From the NCBI GenBank assembly GCA_027532775.1, contig JAPZTO010000002.1, forward strand, positions 620,001-684,000: a DNA stretch of 64,000 nt, given 5' to 3'. Positions within the stretch are counted from its first letter, which is position 1; each line of letters opens with the position of its first letter. This DNA comes from Beijerinckiaceae bacterium. GTDB taxonomy: Bacteria; Pseudomonadota; Alphaproteobacteria; Rhizobiales; Beijerinckiaceae. The translations under genes were made by a program, and so were the position numbers. Below, in pieces: positions 25,461 to 34,542 of the stretch. The notes below the pieces were generated by a model, which did not search any database, was not told the origin of the DNA, and saw only the letters and a list, made by a program, of their open reading frames with translations.

Positions 25461-26876
25461 ATGGCTGATTTCGACCTTGCCATCCGCAACGGCACCGTGG
25501 TGACCGCGTCCGACACGATCCGATGCGATATCGGCGTGCGCGGCGGGCGGATCGTCCAGCTGTCGGAGGCAATCACCGGTGCCGTGCGCGAGATCGATGC
25601 GACGGGCCTGATGGTGCTGCCGGGCGGGATCGACAGCCATGTCCATCTTGACCAGGAATCCGGCCCTGAAATCCGGATGGCGGACGATTTCGAGAGCGGC
25701 ACGCGCGCCGCCGCGGCTGGTGGCACGACCACCGTGATCGCCTTCGCCAAGCAGGAAAAAGGCACATCCCTGCGCGCTTGCGTCGAGGCCTACCACCAGA
25801 AGGCCGAAGGCAAGGCGCTGATCGATTACGGTTTCCACCTGATCGTCTCGGATCCGACGCCCAGCGTTCTCAACCAGGAATTGCCGGCCCTTTTCGGGGA
25901 TGGCTGCACCTCTTTCAAGGTCTTCATGACCTATGACGACCTCGTGCTGAACGACCGGCAATTGCTGGATGTTTTTGCTGTCGCGCGTCGCGAGCAGGCT
26001 TTGGTGATGGTGCATGCCGAGGGCTATGACACGATCAAATATCTGACCGAGAAGCTGGAAAGCGAAGGCAAGACAGCGCCCTATTTCCATGCGGTTTCCC
26101 GGCCGCAGCTGATCGAGCGCGAGGCGACGCACCGCGCGATCAGCCATGCCGAACTGATCGACGTGCCGATCATGATCGTCCATGTCTCGGGCCGCGAGCC
26201 CATGGAGCAGATCCGCTGGGCGCGCCAGCGCGGGCTCAAGGTCTATGCCGAGACCTGCCCGCAATACATCTCGCTGACGGCGGATGACCTGAAGGGCGAG
26301 AACCTCGAGGGCGGCAAATATGTCTGCTCGCCGCCGCCGCGTGACGAGGACAGCTGGAATGCGATCTGGGAAGGCCTGAAGGACGGGACCTTCCAGGTCT
26401 TTTCCTCGGATCATTGCCCGTTCTTCTATGACAGCACGGCAGGCAAGCTGCATCCCAAGGCGGCACAATCCTTCCGCTACGTGCCGAACGGGATTCCCGG
26501 TATCGAGACGCGGATGATGATCCTGTGGTCGGAGGGCGTGGCCAAGGGACGGATCACGCCGAACGAATTCGTGGCGCTGACGGCAACCAACCACGCGAAG
26601 ATCTACGGCCTCTACCCCCGCAAGGGCACGATCGCGGTCGGAGCCGATGCCGATCTCGTGCTGTGGGATCCGAAGCGCAAGGAGACGATCAGGCAGGAGG
26701 TCCTGCATCATGGCTCGGACTACACGCCCTGGGAGGGCCTTGCGGTCACCGGCTGGCCCGTCATGACCATTGCCGGCGGGCGCATCGTGGTGGAAAACGG
26801 CAAGGTGCTTGGCCAGCCGGGTGATGGCGGCTTCCTGCGCCGTGACATCTCGCCCTATGCCCGGGCCGGCGGCTGA
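25461..26876 (+). CDS. hydA: Dihydropyrimidinase / D-hydantoinase
   Basis: A 471-residue cyclic amidohydrolase with all binuclear metal ligands in place: H60 and H62 in DSHVHLDQ, the carbamylated lysine K153 in CTSFKVFMTYD, histidines in MVHAEGYD and IVHVSGRE, and the aspartate in SSDHCPFFYD. It hydrolyses 5,6-dihydropyrimidines or 5-substituted hydantoins to N-carbamoyl amino acids in the cytosol. A strong GAGGAGGAAAGA ribosome site sits before the ATG. It closes the transporter-hydrolase operon and is convergent with the DUF3225 gene 9 bp away. Confidence 0.94.
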   Translation: MADFDLAIRNGTVVTASDTIRCDIGVRGGRIVQLSEAITGAVREIDATGLMVLPGGIDSHVHLDQESGPEIRMADDFESGTRAAAAGGTTTVIAFAKQEKGTSLRACVEAYHQKAEGKALIDYGFHLIVSDPTPSVLNQELPALFGDGCTSFKVFMTYDDLVLNDRQLLDVFAVARREQALVMVHAEGYDTIKYLTEKLESEGKTAPYFHAVSRPQLIEREATHRAISHAELIDVPIMIVHVSGREPMEQIRWARQRGLKVYAETCPQYISLTADDLKGENLEGGKYVCSPPPRDEDSWNAIWEGLKDGTFQVFSSDHCPFFYDSTAGKLHPKAAQSFRYVPNGIPGIETRMMILWSEGVAKGRITPNEFVALTATNHAKIYGLYPRKGTIAVGADADLVLWDPKRKETIRQEVLHHGSDYTPWEGLAVTGWPVMTIAGGRIVVENGKVLGQPGDGGFLRRDISPYARAGG

Positions 26877-26885
26877 TCGCCGCCG

Positions 26886-27272
26886 TTACGGCGCCTCGGC
26901 GATGACGCTGACATGCGCCGCAGCCACTTTCCAGCCTTCCGGCGTGCGGACCCAGACCTGGCTCTGCCGCCCGACCTTGCCGGGCTGGTTGTCGCGATAG
27001 AAGAGCGTCCAGGCCGTGGCGCAATCCCGGCCATAGGTGGTGATCACCGTGCGGTCCAGCCGCCGGGAAAGCCCCACGGAAGGCCGCGCCGCGCGGAAGG
27101 CCGCGATCTCGGCAAACCCGTAGAGATTTTCAGTGGCGCCGTAACGGATGGTCGTGTCCCTGTCGAGGAACAGCGCGTCGAGCGTTTCGACATCGTTGGT
27201 CACCAAGGCGGTTTCATATCGCGCGAAGACGGCCTCGACCTCGGCGAGCACGTCGGGGATGTTGATCTCCAT
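26886..27272 (-). CDS. hpxZ: DUF3225 / HpxZ-AtzH family NTF2-like protein
   Basis: A 128-residue NTF2-fold protein with the HpxZ pattern: VFARYETALVTNDVETLDALF near residue 15, TIRYGATENLYGFAEIAAFRAARP near 40, and GRQSQVWVRTPEGWKVAAAHVS near 100. Relatives HpxZ (oxalurate catabolism) and AtzH (cyanuric acid catabolism) accompany amidase-signature enzymes. Here the amidase is in the oppositely transcribed operon, so the partner is adjacent although on the other strand. Exact biochemical role unknown. Confidence 0.85.
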   Translation of the reverse strand: MEINIPDVLAEVEAVFARYETALVTNDVETLDALFLDRDTTIRYGATENLYGFAEIAAFRAARPSVGLSRRLDRTVITTYGRDCATAWTLFYRDNQPGKVGRQSQVWVRTPEGWKVAAAHVSVIAEAP

Positions 27273-27340
27273 GATCCCTTTCCAGTCCTGCTTTCAGAAG
27301 CGGACAGGCAATGGCCATGCCACCCTGCCCGGCAACCGGC

Positions 27341-27952
27341 TCAGGAAAAGGCATAGCCCTGCACGATGCGAACGACATCGGCGAGGTTGCGCGCCTTGAG
27401 CTTCTGCATGCCCCAGGCGCGATGGCCCTCGACCGTGCGGGGGCTGATCTTGATCTTCAGCGCGATTTCCTTGGTGCTGTAGCCCTCGGCAGCCAGAACC
27501 AGCACCTGGCGCTGGCGAGGCGGAAGCGCCTCGAATTGTTCGCGCATGGCCATCCGGGCCCGCTCCGTCGCCCGGCGGTCCTGCGTGGCGGCGATCGCCT
27601 CGCGGATGAGGGCCAGAAGGCTCGCCTCGTTGAACGGCTTCTCGAGAAAATCATGGGCGCCCAGCTTCAGGGCCGACACCGCCATGGCCACATCGCCATG
27701 GCCGGTGATGACAATGACCGGCGGTGCAGCCGGGCGCGCGGCGACATGGCGGACAACGTCGAGTCCGGACTGGCCCGGCATCCGCACATCGGTGACGATG
27801 CAGTCGAATTCGAGGCCCTTGTCGAAGCGGTAGAGGAATGTCTCGGCATCGACGAAGCACAATGTCTCAATCCCGCCCTGCGCGAAAAACATCGACAGCG
27901 AATCCAGAACGGCCGGATCATCATCCAGCAAGGCGAGGCGTGCCCTTTCCAT
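27341..27952 (-). CDS. FixJ/NarL-type two-component response regulator
   Basis: A 203-residue regulator. The receiver domain (residues 1-120) has the acidic pocket DDD at 10-12, phosphoacceptor D55 in CIVTDVRMPG, the T/S in VITGHGD and the lysine in LEKPF. A LuxR-type HTH follows at about 138-200 (LPPRQRQVLVLAAEGYSTKEIALKIKISPRTVEGHR). It is 17 bp downstream of the histidine kinase gene and surely its partner. Target genes are not evident; the hydantoin operon or ugp operon are neighbours. Confidence 0.95.
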   Translation of the reverse strand: MERARLALLDDDPAVLDSLSMFFAQGGIETLCFVDAETFLYRFDKGLEFDCIVTDVRMPGQSGLDVVRHVAARPAAPPVIVITGHGDVAMAVSALKLGAHDFLEKPFNEASLLALIREAIAATQDRRATERARMAMREQFEALPPRQRQVLVLAAEGYSTKEIALKIKISPRTVEGHRAWGMQKLKARNLADVVRIVQGYAFS

Positions 27953-27969
27953 TCTCTCTCTCCTTCTTG

Positions 27970-29559
27970 TCAGCCGGCCGGCAGCGAAACAACGATCCGG
28001 GCGCCCGCCGTGCCATTGCCGAGTCGCAACAAACCGTCATGAGCCTCGACAATTGTGCGGCTCAATGCAAGCCCGACGCCGATTCCCGCCTCCTTTGTCG
28101 AAAAGAAAGGAATCGGCACGCCGTTGATCAACTCCACGGGAAGGCCGGGCCCGCTATCCGACACGATCGTATCGACAAGTCCATCGCGCGGTGGCAGCAC
28201 CTCGATACCGATTTGCCCCCCGGATTCCATGGCCTGTGCGGCATTCTGGATCAGGTTCACGAAAACCTGCTCGATCTGGAGCTGGTCCGCCATGACCTGC
28301 GGAACCGGGTTCGGCAGGTGAACTTTGCAGGTGACCCCCCTGGCGGTGAGGTCTCCGAGGCACAGCGTCCTGGCATTCGCGATGATTTCGCCGAGGTCAT
28401 GCGGCCGCTGCAGGGTCTTGTCGAGCTTGAACAGGGCGCGCAGCCGCCGCACCACCTCGCCCGCGCGGGTGATCTGCCCGCTCGATTTCTCTGCTGCCCG
28501 CCGGGCATCCTCGATATTCAGCGCGCTTTCCGCGAGCGCGCTTGTCACCAGCCGTGAATAGGTGCCGGCTGCCATCAGGGGCTGGTTGATCTCATGCGCG
28601 ATCGACGAGGCGAGTTGCCCCATGCTGGCGATCCGGGCCATCCGCTCGACCGCCTCCTGATGCTGCCGGAGCTGGCGCTCGAAACGCAGCCGTTCGACAA
28701 CCAGCGCACCGATGACCAGCCCCGTCACCGTGAGGACCAGCAGGCGGGCCTGCAATTCGGGAATGTCGACCCGGGCATTGGGGAGGGTCTGCGAGGCCAC
28801 GATGAGACCAACCTGCGTGACCGCCAGCCCGACGCTCGCCGCCTCGATCCCGCCGCGCGCGGCCATCCAGATGATCGGCAGCGAGAAGACGTAGAAGGAC
28901 TGGAAGGGCTGAGACTTGTCGAGAAACGCCAGTGTGAGGAACACGGCGAGAATGGCCGAGAGATGGAGCAGCCAGTCCCGCGGGCGCAGGATGTGCCAGC
29001 GGTTCCGGATCGCGACGATACCCAGCGGTGCGACCATCACGACGCCGAGAAAATGCGCGACCCAGAGATCGAGAATGTCCCGCACGGTGGCGGGGTCGCT
29101 CCGCTCCGCCCCGAAGGCCTGCGCGAGGCTGACCAGCCCGGTGGCGGCGGCGGCCTCCAAGGCGGCGATGACGAGCAGCGTCGCCAGATCCCTGAGCGAG
29201 GCGAGCGCGGGGTCGAACCGCAGGCGCCGGCTGGTCAGGACCAGCAGGGCAAGGGCTGTCGTGGTGCCCAAAGCCAGATCACGGAGCAGCTCGACAATGA
29301 ATGGCAGGCGTGACTGGTCGAGGACATACTCCGCCAGCACGGGCGCCAGGATGACCGCCGGCAGGTAGATCTTGCCGAAATTGAGGACGAGAATGTAGGA
29401 CAGCCCGGAATTGAGCGACACAATGGCCGTGTCGTCGGCAATCCCCGCGCGGCGATAGGCGAGATTGTCGAGCAGGACGAACAGCACGAAATAGGCGAGG
29501 CTCGGCCCGATGCGCCCGGCCCAGGCCCGCCAGTCGGTTCGATCTCCTGCGGCCTTCAC
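27970..29559 (-). CDS. Membrane histidine kinase with MASE1-type sensor region
   Basis: A 529-residue kinase from a GTG start. Residues 20-290 hold eight or so membrane segments typical of MASE1 (LNSGLSYILVLNFGKIYLPAVILAPVLAEYVL near 49; LPIIWMAARGGIEAASVGLAVTQVG near 227). A HisKA domain with H322 in SSIAHEINQPL follows, then an N box (NLIQNAAQAM), a G1-type box (VSDSGPGLP) and GIGVGLALSRTIVEAHDG. The C-terminus resembles DctB/FixL-type kinases. The signal is unknown. It is encoded just before its response regulator. Confidence 0.93.
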   Translation of the reverse strand: MKAAGDRTDWRAWAGRIGPSLAYFVLFVLLDNLAYRRAGIADDTAIVSLNSGLSYILVLNFGKIYLPAVILAPVLAEYVLDQSRLPFIVELLRDLALGTTTALALLVLTSRRLRFDPALASLRDLATLLVIAALEAAAATGLVSLAQAFGAERSDPATVRDILDLWVAHFLGVVMVAPLGIVAIRNRWHILRPRDWLLHLSAILAVFLTLAFLDKSQPFQSFYVFSLPIIWMAARGGIEAASVGLAVTQVGLIVASQTLPNARVDIPELQARLLVLTVTGLVIGALVVERLRFERQLRQHQEAVERMARIASMGQLASSIAHEINQPLMAAGTYSRLVTSALAESALNIEDARRAAEKSSGQITRAGEVVRRLRALFKLDKTLQRPHDLGEIIANARTLCLGDLTARGVTCKVHLPNPVPQVMADQLQIEQVFVNLIQNAAQAMESGGQIGIEVLPPRDGLVDTIVSDSGPGLPVELINGVPIPFFSTKEAGIGVGLALSRTIVEAHDGLLRLGNGTAGARIVVSLPAG

Positions 29560-29595
29560 CCGCCCATGCTCCCCTCTATCGATGCCTCAGACGGT

Positions 29596-30639
29596 TCAGT
29601 TCAGCCGGATGCCCGTCTCCCGCGAGAAGAAATGCAGGTTCTCCGACCGCGCAATCGCCCGGAGCGATGCGCCGATCGCCGGAAGGTCGCGGCCGGGAAT
29701 CCGCACGATGATCTCGGGGCCCTGCCCGCCCAAAGCGCCATAGATGTAGCTCTCGGCGCCGACAGCTTCCACGGCTGTAACGGTCAGATCGATGGCGAGC
29801 GCACCGTTTTCGGCCGAGAGTTCCAGATGTTCCGGCCGGACACCCAGCGTCACGGGGCCCGAAACGGGCGTGGCGAGGCTCAGCCCGGGCAGGCCCGTTG
29901 CCGGCATGTCGAGCAGGTTCATCGGCGGCGCGCCGATGAAGCCGGCGACGAAGATGGTCATGGGCCGCTCGTAGAGGGTGATCGGCGCACCGGCCTGCTC
30001 GACCTGCCCCTTGTTCATGACGACGAGCTGGTCAGCCAGCGTCATCGCCTCGAGCTGGTCATGCGTGACATAGATCGAGGTGGTGGCGAGCGCGCGCTGC
30101 AGCTTCTTGATCTCGACGCGCATCTGGATGCGCAGCTTGGCATCGAGGTTGGAGAGCGGCTCGTCGAACAGGAAGACCTTCGGTTTGCGCACGATGGCCC
30201 GCCCCATGGCGACGCGCTGGCGCTGGCCGCCCGACAGGGCCCGTGGCTTTCGCTCGAGGAAGGGCTCGACTTCGAGGATGCGCGCGGCCTCGCGGACGCG
30301 GCGGTCGATCTCGTCCTTCGGCGTGCCGCGATTGCGCAGGCCATAGGCCATGTTGTCGTAAACCGACATATGCGGATAGAGCGCGTAATTCTGGAAAACC
30401 ATCGCGATATCGCGATCCGCCGGCTCGACCTCGTTGACGATGCGGTCGCCGATCGAACAAGTGCCGCCGGAGATGGTCTCCAGCCCGGCCACCATACGCA
30501 GCAGGGTGGATTTCCCGCAGCCCGACGGCCCGACCAAAACGCAGAATTGCCCGTCCGCGATCTCAAGGCTCACGCCCTTCACGGCCTCGACGCCGCCGGG
30601 ATAGACCTTGCGGACAGACTGGAGGCGAACTTCACTCAT
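29596..30639 (-). CDS. ugpC: sn-Glycerol-3-phosphate ABC transporter ATPase
   Basis: A 347-residue ATPase starting [16 protein letters not shown] at an ATGA overlap with ugpE. Walker [11 protein letters not shown]-loop [11 protein letters not shown], signature [15 protein letters not shown], Walker [17 protein letters not shown] and switch [14 protein letters not shown] are all present, with a C-terminal MalK-type regulatory domain ([12 protein letters not shown]). The carbohydrate-type CUT1 ATPase and the UgpB-like receptor identify it as UgpC. Last gene of the leftward ugp operon. Confidence 0.93.
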   Translation of the reverse strand: MSEVRLQSVRKVYPGGVEAVKGVSLEIADGQFCVLVGPSGCGKSTLLRMVAGLETISGGTCSIGDRIVNEVEPADRDIAMVFQNYALYPHMSVYDNMAYGLRNRGTPKDEIDRRVREAARILEVEPFLERKPRALSGGQRQRVAMGRAIVRKPKVFLFDEPLSNLDAKLRIQMRVEIKKLQRALATTSIYVTHDQLEAMTLADQLVVMNKGQVEQAGAPITLYERPMTIFVAGFIGAPPMNLLDMPATGLPGLSLATPVSGPVTLGVRPEHLELSAENGALAIDLTVTAVEAVGAESYIYGALGGQGPEIIVRIPGRDLPAIGASLRAIARSENLHFFSRETGIRLN

Positions 30640-31484
30640 TTCTCGGTCTCCACGAGGCCCTTCACGAACAGTCTCTGCATCACAACCACCACGAAGACCG
30701 GCGGCAGCATGGCGAGGATCGCCGTGGCCATGGCCAGTTGCCACTCGGTCAGGGCGTCCTGCGTGACGATCATCTTCTTGATGGCGATGACGATGGTCTG
30801 CATGTTGTCCTTCGTCGTGATCAGCAGCGGCCAGAGATACTGGTTCCAGCCATAGATGAACTGGATCACGAACATCGCGGCTACCGAGGTGATCGAGAGC
30901 GGCAGCAGCGTATCGAAGAAGAATTTCATTGGCCCGGCGCCATCGATCTTCGAGGCCTCGACCAGTTCGTCCGGCACGGTCATGAAGAACTGCCGGAAGA
31001 GCAAGGTCGCCGTGGCGGAGGCGATCAGCGGGATGGTCAGGCCGGCAAAGGTATCCAGAAGGTTCAGATCGGCGACGATCTTGTAGGTCGGGAAGATACG
31101 CACCTCGACCGGCAGCATGAGCGTGACGAAGATGATCCAGAACGCCGTCATCCGGAACGGAAAGCGGAAATAGACGACCGCGAAAGCCGAAATCAGCGAG
31201 ATCGCGATCTTCCCGATGGCGATGGTCAGCGCCATGATCAGCGAGTTGAGCATCATCGTGCCGACGGGCTCGCGCGTGGAGGACGAGGTGCCGATGAAGA
31301 TGGTGCGGTAATAGTTCTCGGCGAAATGCGGGCCGGGCCGGAGCGGCATCGAACCGTTGGAGATCGTGGCCGCGTCCCATGTCGAGGCAATGAAAGCCAC
31401 GTAGACCGGGAAGGCGACGATGGCGACGCCGAGCATCAGGATGAGATGCGGCAGGAAATCGAGCAGGCGGCGGCGCTGGACCAT
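30636..31484 (-). CDS. ugpE: sn-Glycerol-3-phosphate ABC transporter permease
   Basis: A 282-residue CUT1 permease of the UgpE/MalG group with about six membrane segments. The EAA loop reads [27 protein letters not shown], and [13 protein letters not shown] is a UgpE hallmark. It overlaps ugpC by 4 bases. Upstream, a small secreted protein gene separates it from ugpA, unlike the direct ugpA-ugpE junction of Escherichia coli. Confidence 0.94.
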   Translation of the reverse strand: MVQRRRLLDFLPHLILMLGVAIVAFPVYVAFIASTWDAATISNGSMPLRPGPHFAENYYRTIFIGTSSSTREPVGTMMLNSLIMALTIAIGKIAISLISAFAVVYFRFPFRMTAFWIIFVTLMLPVEVRIFPTYKIVADLNLLDTFAGLTIPLIASATATLLFRQFFMTVPDELVEASKIDGAGPMKFFFDTLLPLSITSVAAMFVIQFIYGWNQYLWPLLITTKDNMQTIVIAIKKMIVTQDALTEWQLAMATAILAMLPPVFVVVVMQRLFVKGLVETEK

Positions 31485-31506
31485 CGACGGAAATCCTTGA
31501 AAAGGC

Positions 31507-32034
31507 TCAGAGCGGCTTCATGCTGCTTGTCAGAACGAGCATGATCCCGCCGAGCAGTTCCCTGCTCTTTTCGGCCACAGCGCTCGACGATACGACGTCG
31601 GCTCGGCGGGAATACGTCACCACCTGCGGCTGGCTGGGAGCGGAGGGCGCCCGATTGGTCATATCGGCCCGTGCCACGATTTCCCATTGCCCCTTGTTCT
31701 GCGCATGCGGGTCGATGCTCAGCAGGAACCAGATCGCCTTGCTTGAATCGAAGCCGGCCGCCTGCGCCAACGCGGGATATTTGTCGCGGGTGTCGCCGAT
31801 CTTCAGGAGAACGATGGGCTTTTTCGCCTTGGCCGCGAGATCAGCCAGATGCTTCCCGGCTTCCGTGCAGGCCTGCTGCGACCAGGCCTGGCCGGCCACC
31901 GGCTTGCAGAAGAAGAAGATGCCGTCGTGATAGCTGATCTCCGGCGGCGGCGCCGGGGCGGGCTGGGCCATCGCGCCGGCGGAAAAGCCGGCGACCAGCA
32001 GCATCAGCAGGGGGTTAAAGCGTCGATGGGTCAT
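31507..32034 (-). CDS. Secreted protein of unknown function inside the ugp operon
   Basis: A 175-residue protein with a signal peptide (residues 1-23, LLMLLVAGFSAGAMAQ) followed by a proline/alanine linker and a compact domain with two cysteines (FFFCKPV and QQACTEAG) that could form a disulfide. Other segments are KPIVLLKIGD, KAIWFLLSIDPHA and GQWEIVARADMTNR. I do not recognise a family. Its ATG shares one base with the ugpA stop and it ends 22 bp before ugpE, so it is co-transcribed and probably coupled. It might be a periplasmic accessory of the importer. Confidence 0.78.
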   Translation of the reverse strand: MTHRRFNPLLMLLVAGFSAGAMAQPAPAPPPEISYHDGIFFFCKPVAGQAWSQQACTEAGKHLADLAAKAKKPIVLLKIGDTRDKYPALAQAAGFDSSKAIWFLLSIDPHAQNKGQWEIVARADMTNRAPSAPSQPQVVTYSRRADVVSSSAVAEKSRELLGGIMLVLTSSMKPL

Positions 32035-32915
32035 CAGTATTGCACCTTTCGCTCGACATAGCGGAACTGGATGGCCGTCAGCAGGATGACAATGACCATC
32101 AGCACCACGCTTTGCGCAGCGGAACCGCCGAGATCGCCGCCGGAACGGCCATCGGAATAGACCTTGTAGACCATGGTTTCCGTGCCCTTGGCCGGCCCGC
32201 CCTGCGTTGCAGCATCGATGATGCCGAAAGTATCGAAGAAGACATAGACGATGTTGACGACCAGCAGGAAGAATGTGGTTGGCGAGAGAAGCGGGAAGAT
32301 GATCGTCCAGAAACGGCGCGCGGGCCGCGCGCCGTCGATCGCTGCCGCCTCGATCACGGATTTCGGGATGGCCTGCAACCCGGCGAGGAAGAACAGGAAA
32401 TTATAGGAGATCTGCTTCCACGTGGCGGACATCACCACCAGCGTCATCGCGTGGTCCTGCCGCAGGAGCGGGTTCCACTCGAAGCCCGCCACACGCATCG
32501 TCTGGCTGATGATGCCGAGGGAGGGCTGGAACATGAAGAGCCAGAGCACGCCCGCAACAGCCGGTGCAACGGCATAGGGCCAGATCAGCAGCGTCTTGTA
32601 GCCCGCCGCGAACTTGATGTGCCGGTCCGCCTGAACCGCAAGGAGCAGCGCGATGGAGAGCGAGAAGAACGCCACCAGCGAGGAGAAGATCGCTGTTGTC
32701 ACCATCGACTTGTAGTATTCCGGCTTTGAGAACAGGACCTGGTAATTCTCGAACCAGACGAATTCGGTCGAAAGCCCGAACGCATCCTGCACGAGGAAGC
32801 TCTGCAACACGGCCTGCCCGGCCGGCCAGTAGAAGAAGACAACCGTGATCAGAAGCTGCGGCGCCAGCAGCAGATACGGCAGCAGCCTGCCGTTGAAGAC
32901 GACGCGTTTCTCCAT
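32034..32915 (-). CDS. ugpA: sn-Glycerol-3-phosphate ABC transporter permease
   Basis: A 293-residue CUT1 permease of the UgpA/MalF type. The start is [20 protein letters not shown]; an in-frame GTG five codons earlier overlaps the AAGGGG ribosome site and is less likely. EAA loop: [27 protein letters not shown]. About six membrane segments. It is separated from ugpB by two strong hairpins and touches the following small secreted protein gene. Confidence 0.94.
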   Translation of the reverse strand: MEKRVVFNGRLLPYLLLAPQLLITVVFFYWPAGQAVLQSFLVQDAFGLSTEFVWFENYQVLFSKPEYYKSMVTTAIFSSLVAFFSLSIALLLAVQADRHIKFAAGYKTLLIWPYAVAPAVAGVLWLFMFQPSLGIISQTMRVAGFEWNPLLRQDHAMTLVVMSATWKQISYNFLFFLAGLQAIPKSVIEAAAIDGARPARRFWTIIFPLLSPTTFFLLVVNIVYVFFDTFGIIDAATQGGPAKGTETMVYKVYSDGRSGGDLGGSAAQSVVLMVIVILLTAIQFRYVERKVQY

Positions 32916-32958
32916 GATCCCCTTCCCCACCCGGGTTCCGCCTCGGGCGGAACGGAAA

Positions 32959-32992
32959 GGTCGGCCCGCCCCGTCACGGGGTCAGGCCGACC
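32959..32992 (-). promoter_or_regulatory. Intercistronic hairpin 2 between ugpB and ugpA
   Basis: An 8-bp perfect outer stem (GGTCGGCC / GGCCGACC) encloses a 5-bp inner stem (CCCCG-TCA-CGGGG). It is the ugpA-proximal of two hairpins in the 151-bp gap. There is no U-tract in either direction, so mRNA processing or stability control is more likely than termination. Confidence 0.6.
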
Positions 32993-33014
32993 GGCTGGCT
33001 GTTCGCCGGACCCG

Positions 33015-33043
33015 ACGGGAGGTTCTCTTCCGGAACCTCCCGT
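33015..33043 (-). promoter_or_regulatory. Intercistronic hairpin 1 between ugpB and ugpA
   Basis: A perfect 11-bp inverted repeat (ACGGGAGGTTC / GAACCTCCCGT) with a 7-base loop lies 23 bp after the ugpB stop. Its position matches mRNA-stabilising hairpins after binding-protein genes, which raise receptor levels relative to permease. Confidence 0.7.
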
Positions 33044-33066
33044 GCGGGCCCGCTGTCACCGAGATA

Positions 33067-34389
33067 TCAGCGCGAGACGGTGCGCTCGAACTGGCGCAGC
33101 ATGTCATTGCCGCGGCTGACGGCGGCATCGAGCGCTTCCTTCGCCGATTTCTTGCCCGTCAGCGCGCCTTCGACTTCCTCGGCCCAGACATCGCGGATCT
33201 GGACAAGACCACCGAAGCGCAGGCCACGGGAGTTATCGGTCGGCTCCTTGTTGTTGAGCTGGAGCAGCGGCGTCTCGAGATGCGGGTTCTGCGTGTAGAA
33301 GCCCGAAGCCTTCACCTTCTCGTAGGCAGCCTTGGTGATCGGCAGATAGCCCGATTCCGTGTGCAGCTTCACCTGGCGGTCGACATTCGACAGGAAAGTG
33401 AAGAACTTGGCCACGCCCTTGTATTCATCGACCTTCTTGCCGCCCATCACCCAGAGCGAGGCTCCGCCGATGATCGAGTTCTGCGGCGCGCCGGCGACAT
33501 CCGGGTAATAAGGCAGCACGGTGTTGCCCCATTCGAACTTTGCGTTCGCCTTCACGTTGCCGAAGAAGGCGGACGAGGTCATAAAGATCGGGCATTCACC
33601 GCTGGTGAAGCGACCTTCCCCGGTATTGGTGCGGCCGGAATAATCGAAGGTCTTGTCCTTCTGCAGGTCTATCAGGTTCTGCAGGTGGCGGACGAAGAGC
33701 GGCCCGTTGATCTGGAACTGCGTGTCGAAGCCGTCCATCCCGTTGGCCTTGGTGCCGAGCGGCGTGTTGTGCCAGGCGCCGAGCTGCTCGATATTCACCC
33801 AGGTGATCCACGCCGTCGAGAAGCCACAGGTCGGGCTCACGGCCTTCAGCTTTTTGGCGGCTTCGAACACTTCCGGCCAGGTCTTCGGCGGCTGGTCGGG
33901 GTTCAGGCCGGCCTGGCGGAACTTGTCCTTGTTGAACCACATCACTGCTGATGACGAGTTGAACGGGAAGGACAGCATCTCGCCCTTGGTGGTCGAGTAA
34001 TAGCCGGTAATGGCCGGGAGATAGGCCTTCGGATCGAAGGTCTCGCCGGCTTCCTTCATCATGTCCTGCACCGGCTTGATGGCGCCGCGGGCGCCCATCA
34101 TGGTCGCAGTGCCGACCTCGAAAACCTGCAGGATATGCGGCGCATTGCCGGCGCGGAAAGCCGCGATGCCAGCATTGAGTGTATCCGCGTAGGAACCCTT
34201 GTAGGCCGGAACGACCTTGTAGTCCTTCTGGCTGGCATTGAACTCTTCGGCCAGCCGGACGATGACATCGTTGTTGGCGCCGGTCATGGCATGCCACCAC
34301 TGGATCTCGGTCTGCGCCTGCGCGGGCGCAACGCCGAGCGATGCGGCCAGCACCGCAGCGCCGAGCAGTGAACGACGATCGAATTTCAT
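33067..34389 (-). CDS. ugpB: sn-Glycerol-3-phosphate-binding periplasmic protein
   Basis: A 440-residue receptor with a signal peptide (residues 1-26, ending AQAQ). The mature protein follows UgpB closely: IQWWHAMTGANND, KVVPAYKGSYADTL, GIAAFRAGNAPHILQVFEVGTATMM, FNSSSAVMWFNKD, NSIIGGASLWVMGGKK, ESGYLPITKAAYE. It binds sn-glycerol-3-phosphate or glycerophosphodiesters in the periplasm. It is the first gene of the operon and lies behind a promoter with a Pho box, so it is probably phosphate-starvation induced. Confidence 0.95.
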   Translation of the reverse strand: MKFDRRSLLGAAVLAASLGVAPAQAQTEIQWWHAMTGANNDVIVRLAEEFNASQKDYKVVPAYKGSYADTLNAGIAAFRAGNAPHILQVFEVGTATMMGARGAIKPVQDMMKEAGETFDPKAYLPAITGYYSTTKGEMLSFPFNSSSAVMWFNKDKFRQAGLNPDQPPKTWPEVFEAAKKLKAVSPTCGFSTAWITWVNIEQLGAWHNTPLGTKANGMDGFDTQFQINGPLFVRHLQNLIDLQKDKTFDYSGRTNTGEGRFTSGECPIFMTSSAFFGNVKANAKFEWGNTVLPYYPDVAGAPQNSIIGGASLWVMGGKKVDEYKGVAKFFTFLSNVDRQVKLHTESGYLPITKAAYEKVKASGFYTQNPHLETPLLQLNNKEPTDNSRGLRFGGLVQIRDVWAEEVEGALTGKKSAKEALDAAVSRGNDMLRQFERTVSR

Positions 34390-34440
34390 GAGAATTCTCC
34401 CTGGCGAACTTCTTGTTGGGAAGCAGGATGAGGATGGCTT

Positions 34441-34460
34441 CCATTCGATTTTTCGAATGG
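34441..34460. promoter_or_regulatory. Perfect inverted repeat at the ugp transcription start
   Basis: CCATTCGA-TTTT-TCGAATGG is a perfect 8-bp inverted repeat located just downstream of the predicted ugp -10 element, about 52 bp before the ugpB ATG. It would cover the transcription start or early leader, a normal place for a repressor. The regulator is unknown; it could also act as an RNA hairpin in the leader. Confidence 0.5.
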
Positions 34461-34463
34461 CTC

Positions 34464-34492
34464 ATGAAAGGCTAATCAGCGTCGGATGACAA
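34464..34492 (-). promoter_or_regulatory. Predicted ugp promoter
   Basis: On the minus strand TTGTCA (34487-34492) and TTTCAT (34464-34469) are separated by 17 bases, a sigma-70-like arrangement about 75 bp upstream of ugpB. The -35 hexamer is part of the promoter-proximal Pho-box heptamer, as in PhoB-activated promoters. Confidence 0.6.
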
Positions 34493-34514
34493 GTGTGTGA
34501 CAATGCCGCGACAA
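34486..34514 (-). promoter_or_regulatory. Three-unit Pho box upstream of ugpB
   Basis: On the minus strand the heptamers TTGTCGC, TTGTCAC and TTGTCAT occur at exact 11-base periods (7 bp plus 4-bp spacers), matching the PhoB consensus of CTGTCAT direct repeats. The proximal unit overlaps the -35 region. ugp operons are classical Pho-regulon members, so PhoB activation under phosphate limitation is well supported. Confidence 0.8.
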
Positions 34515-34542
34515 TGCAGGGTGGCACCAAGTCTGTGCGCCG

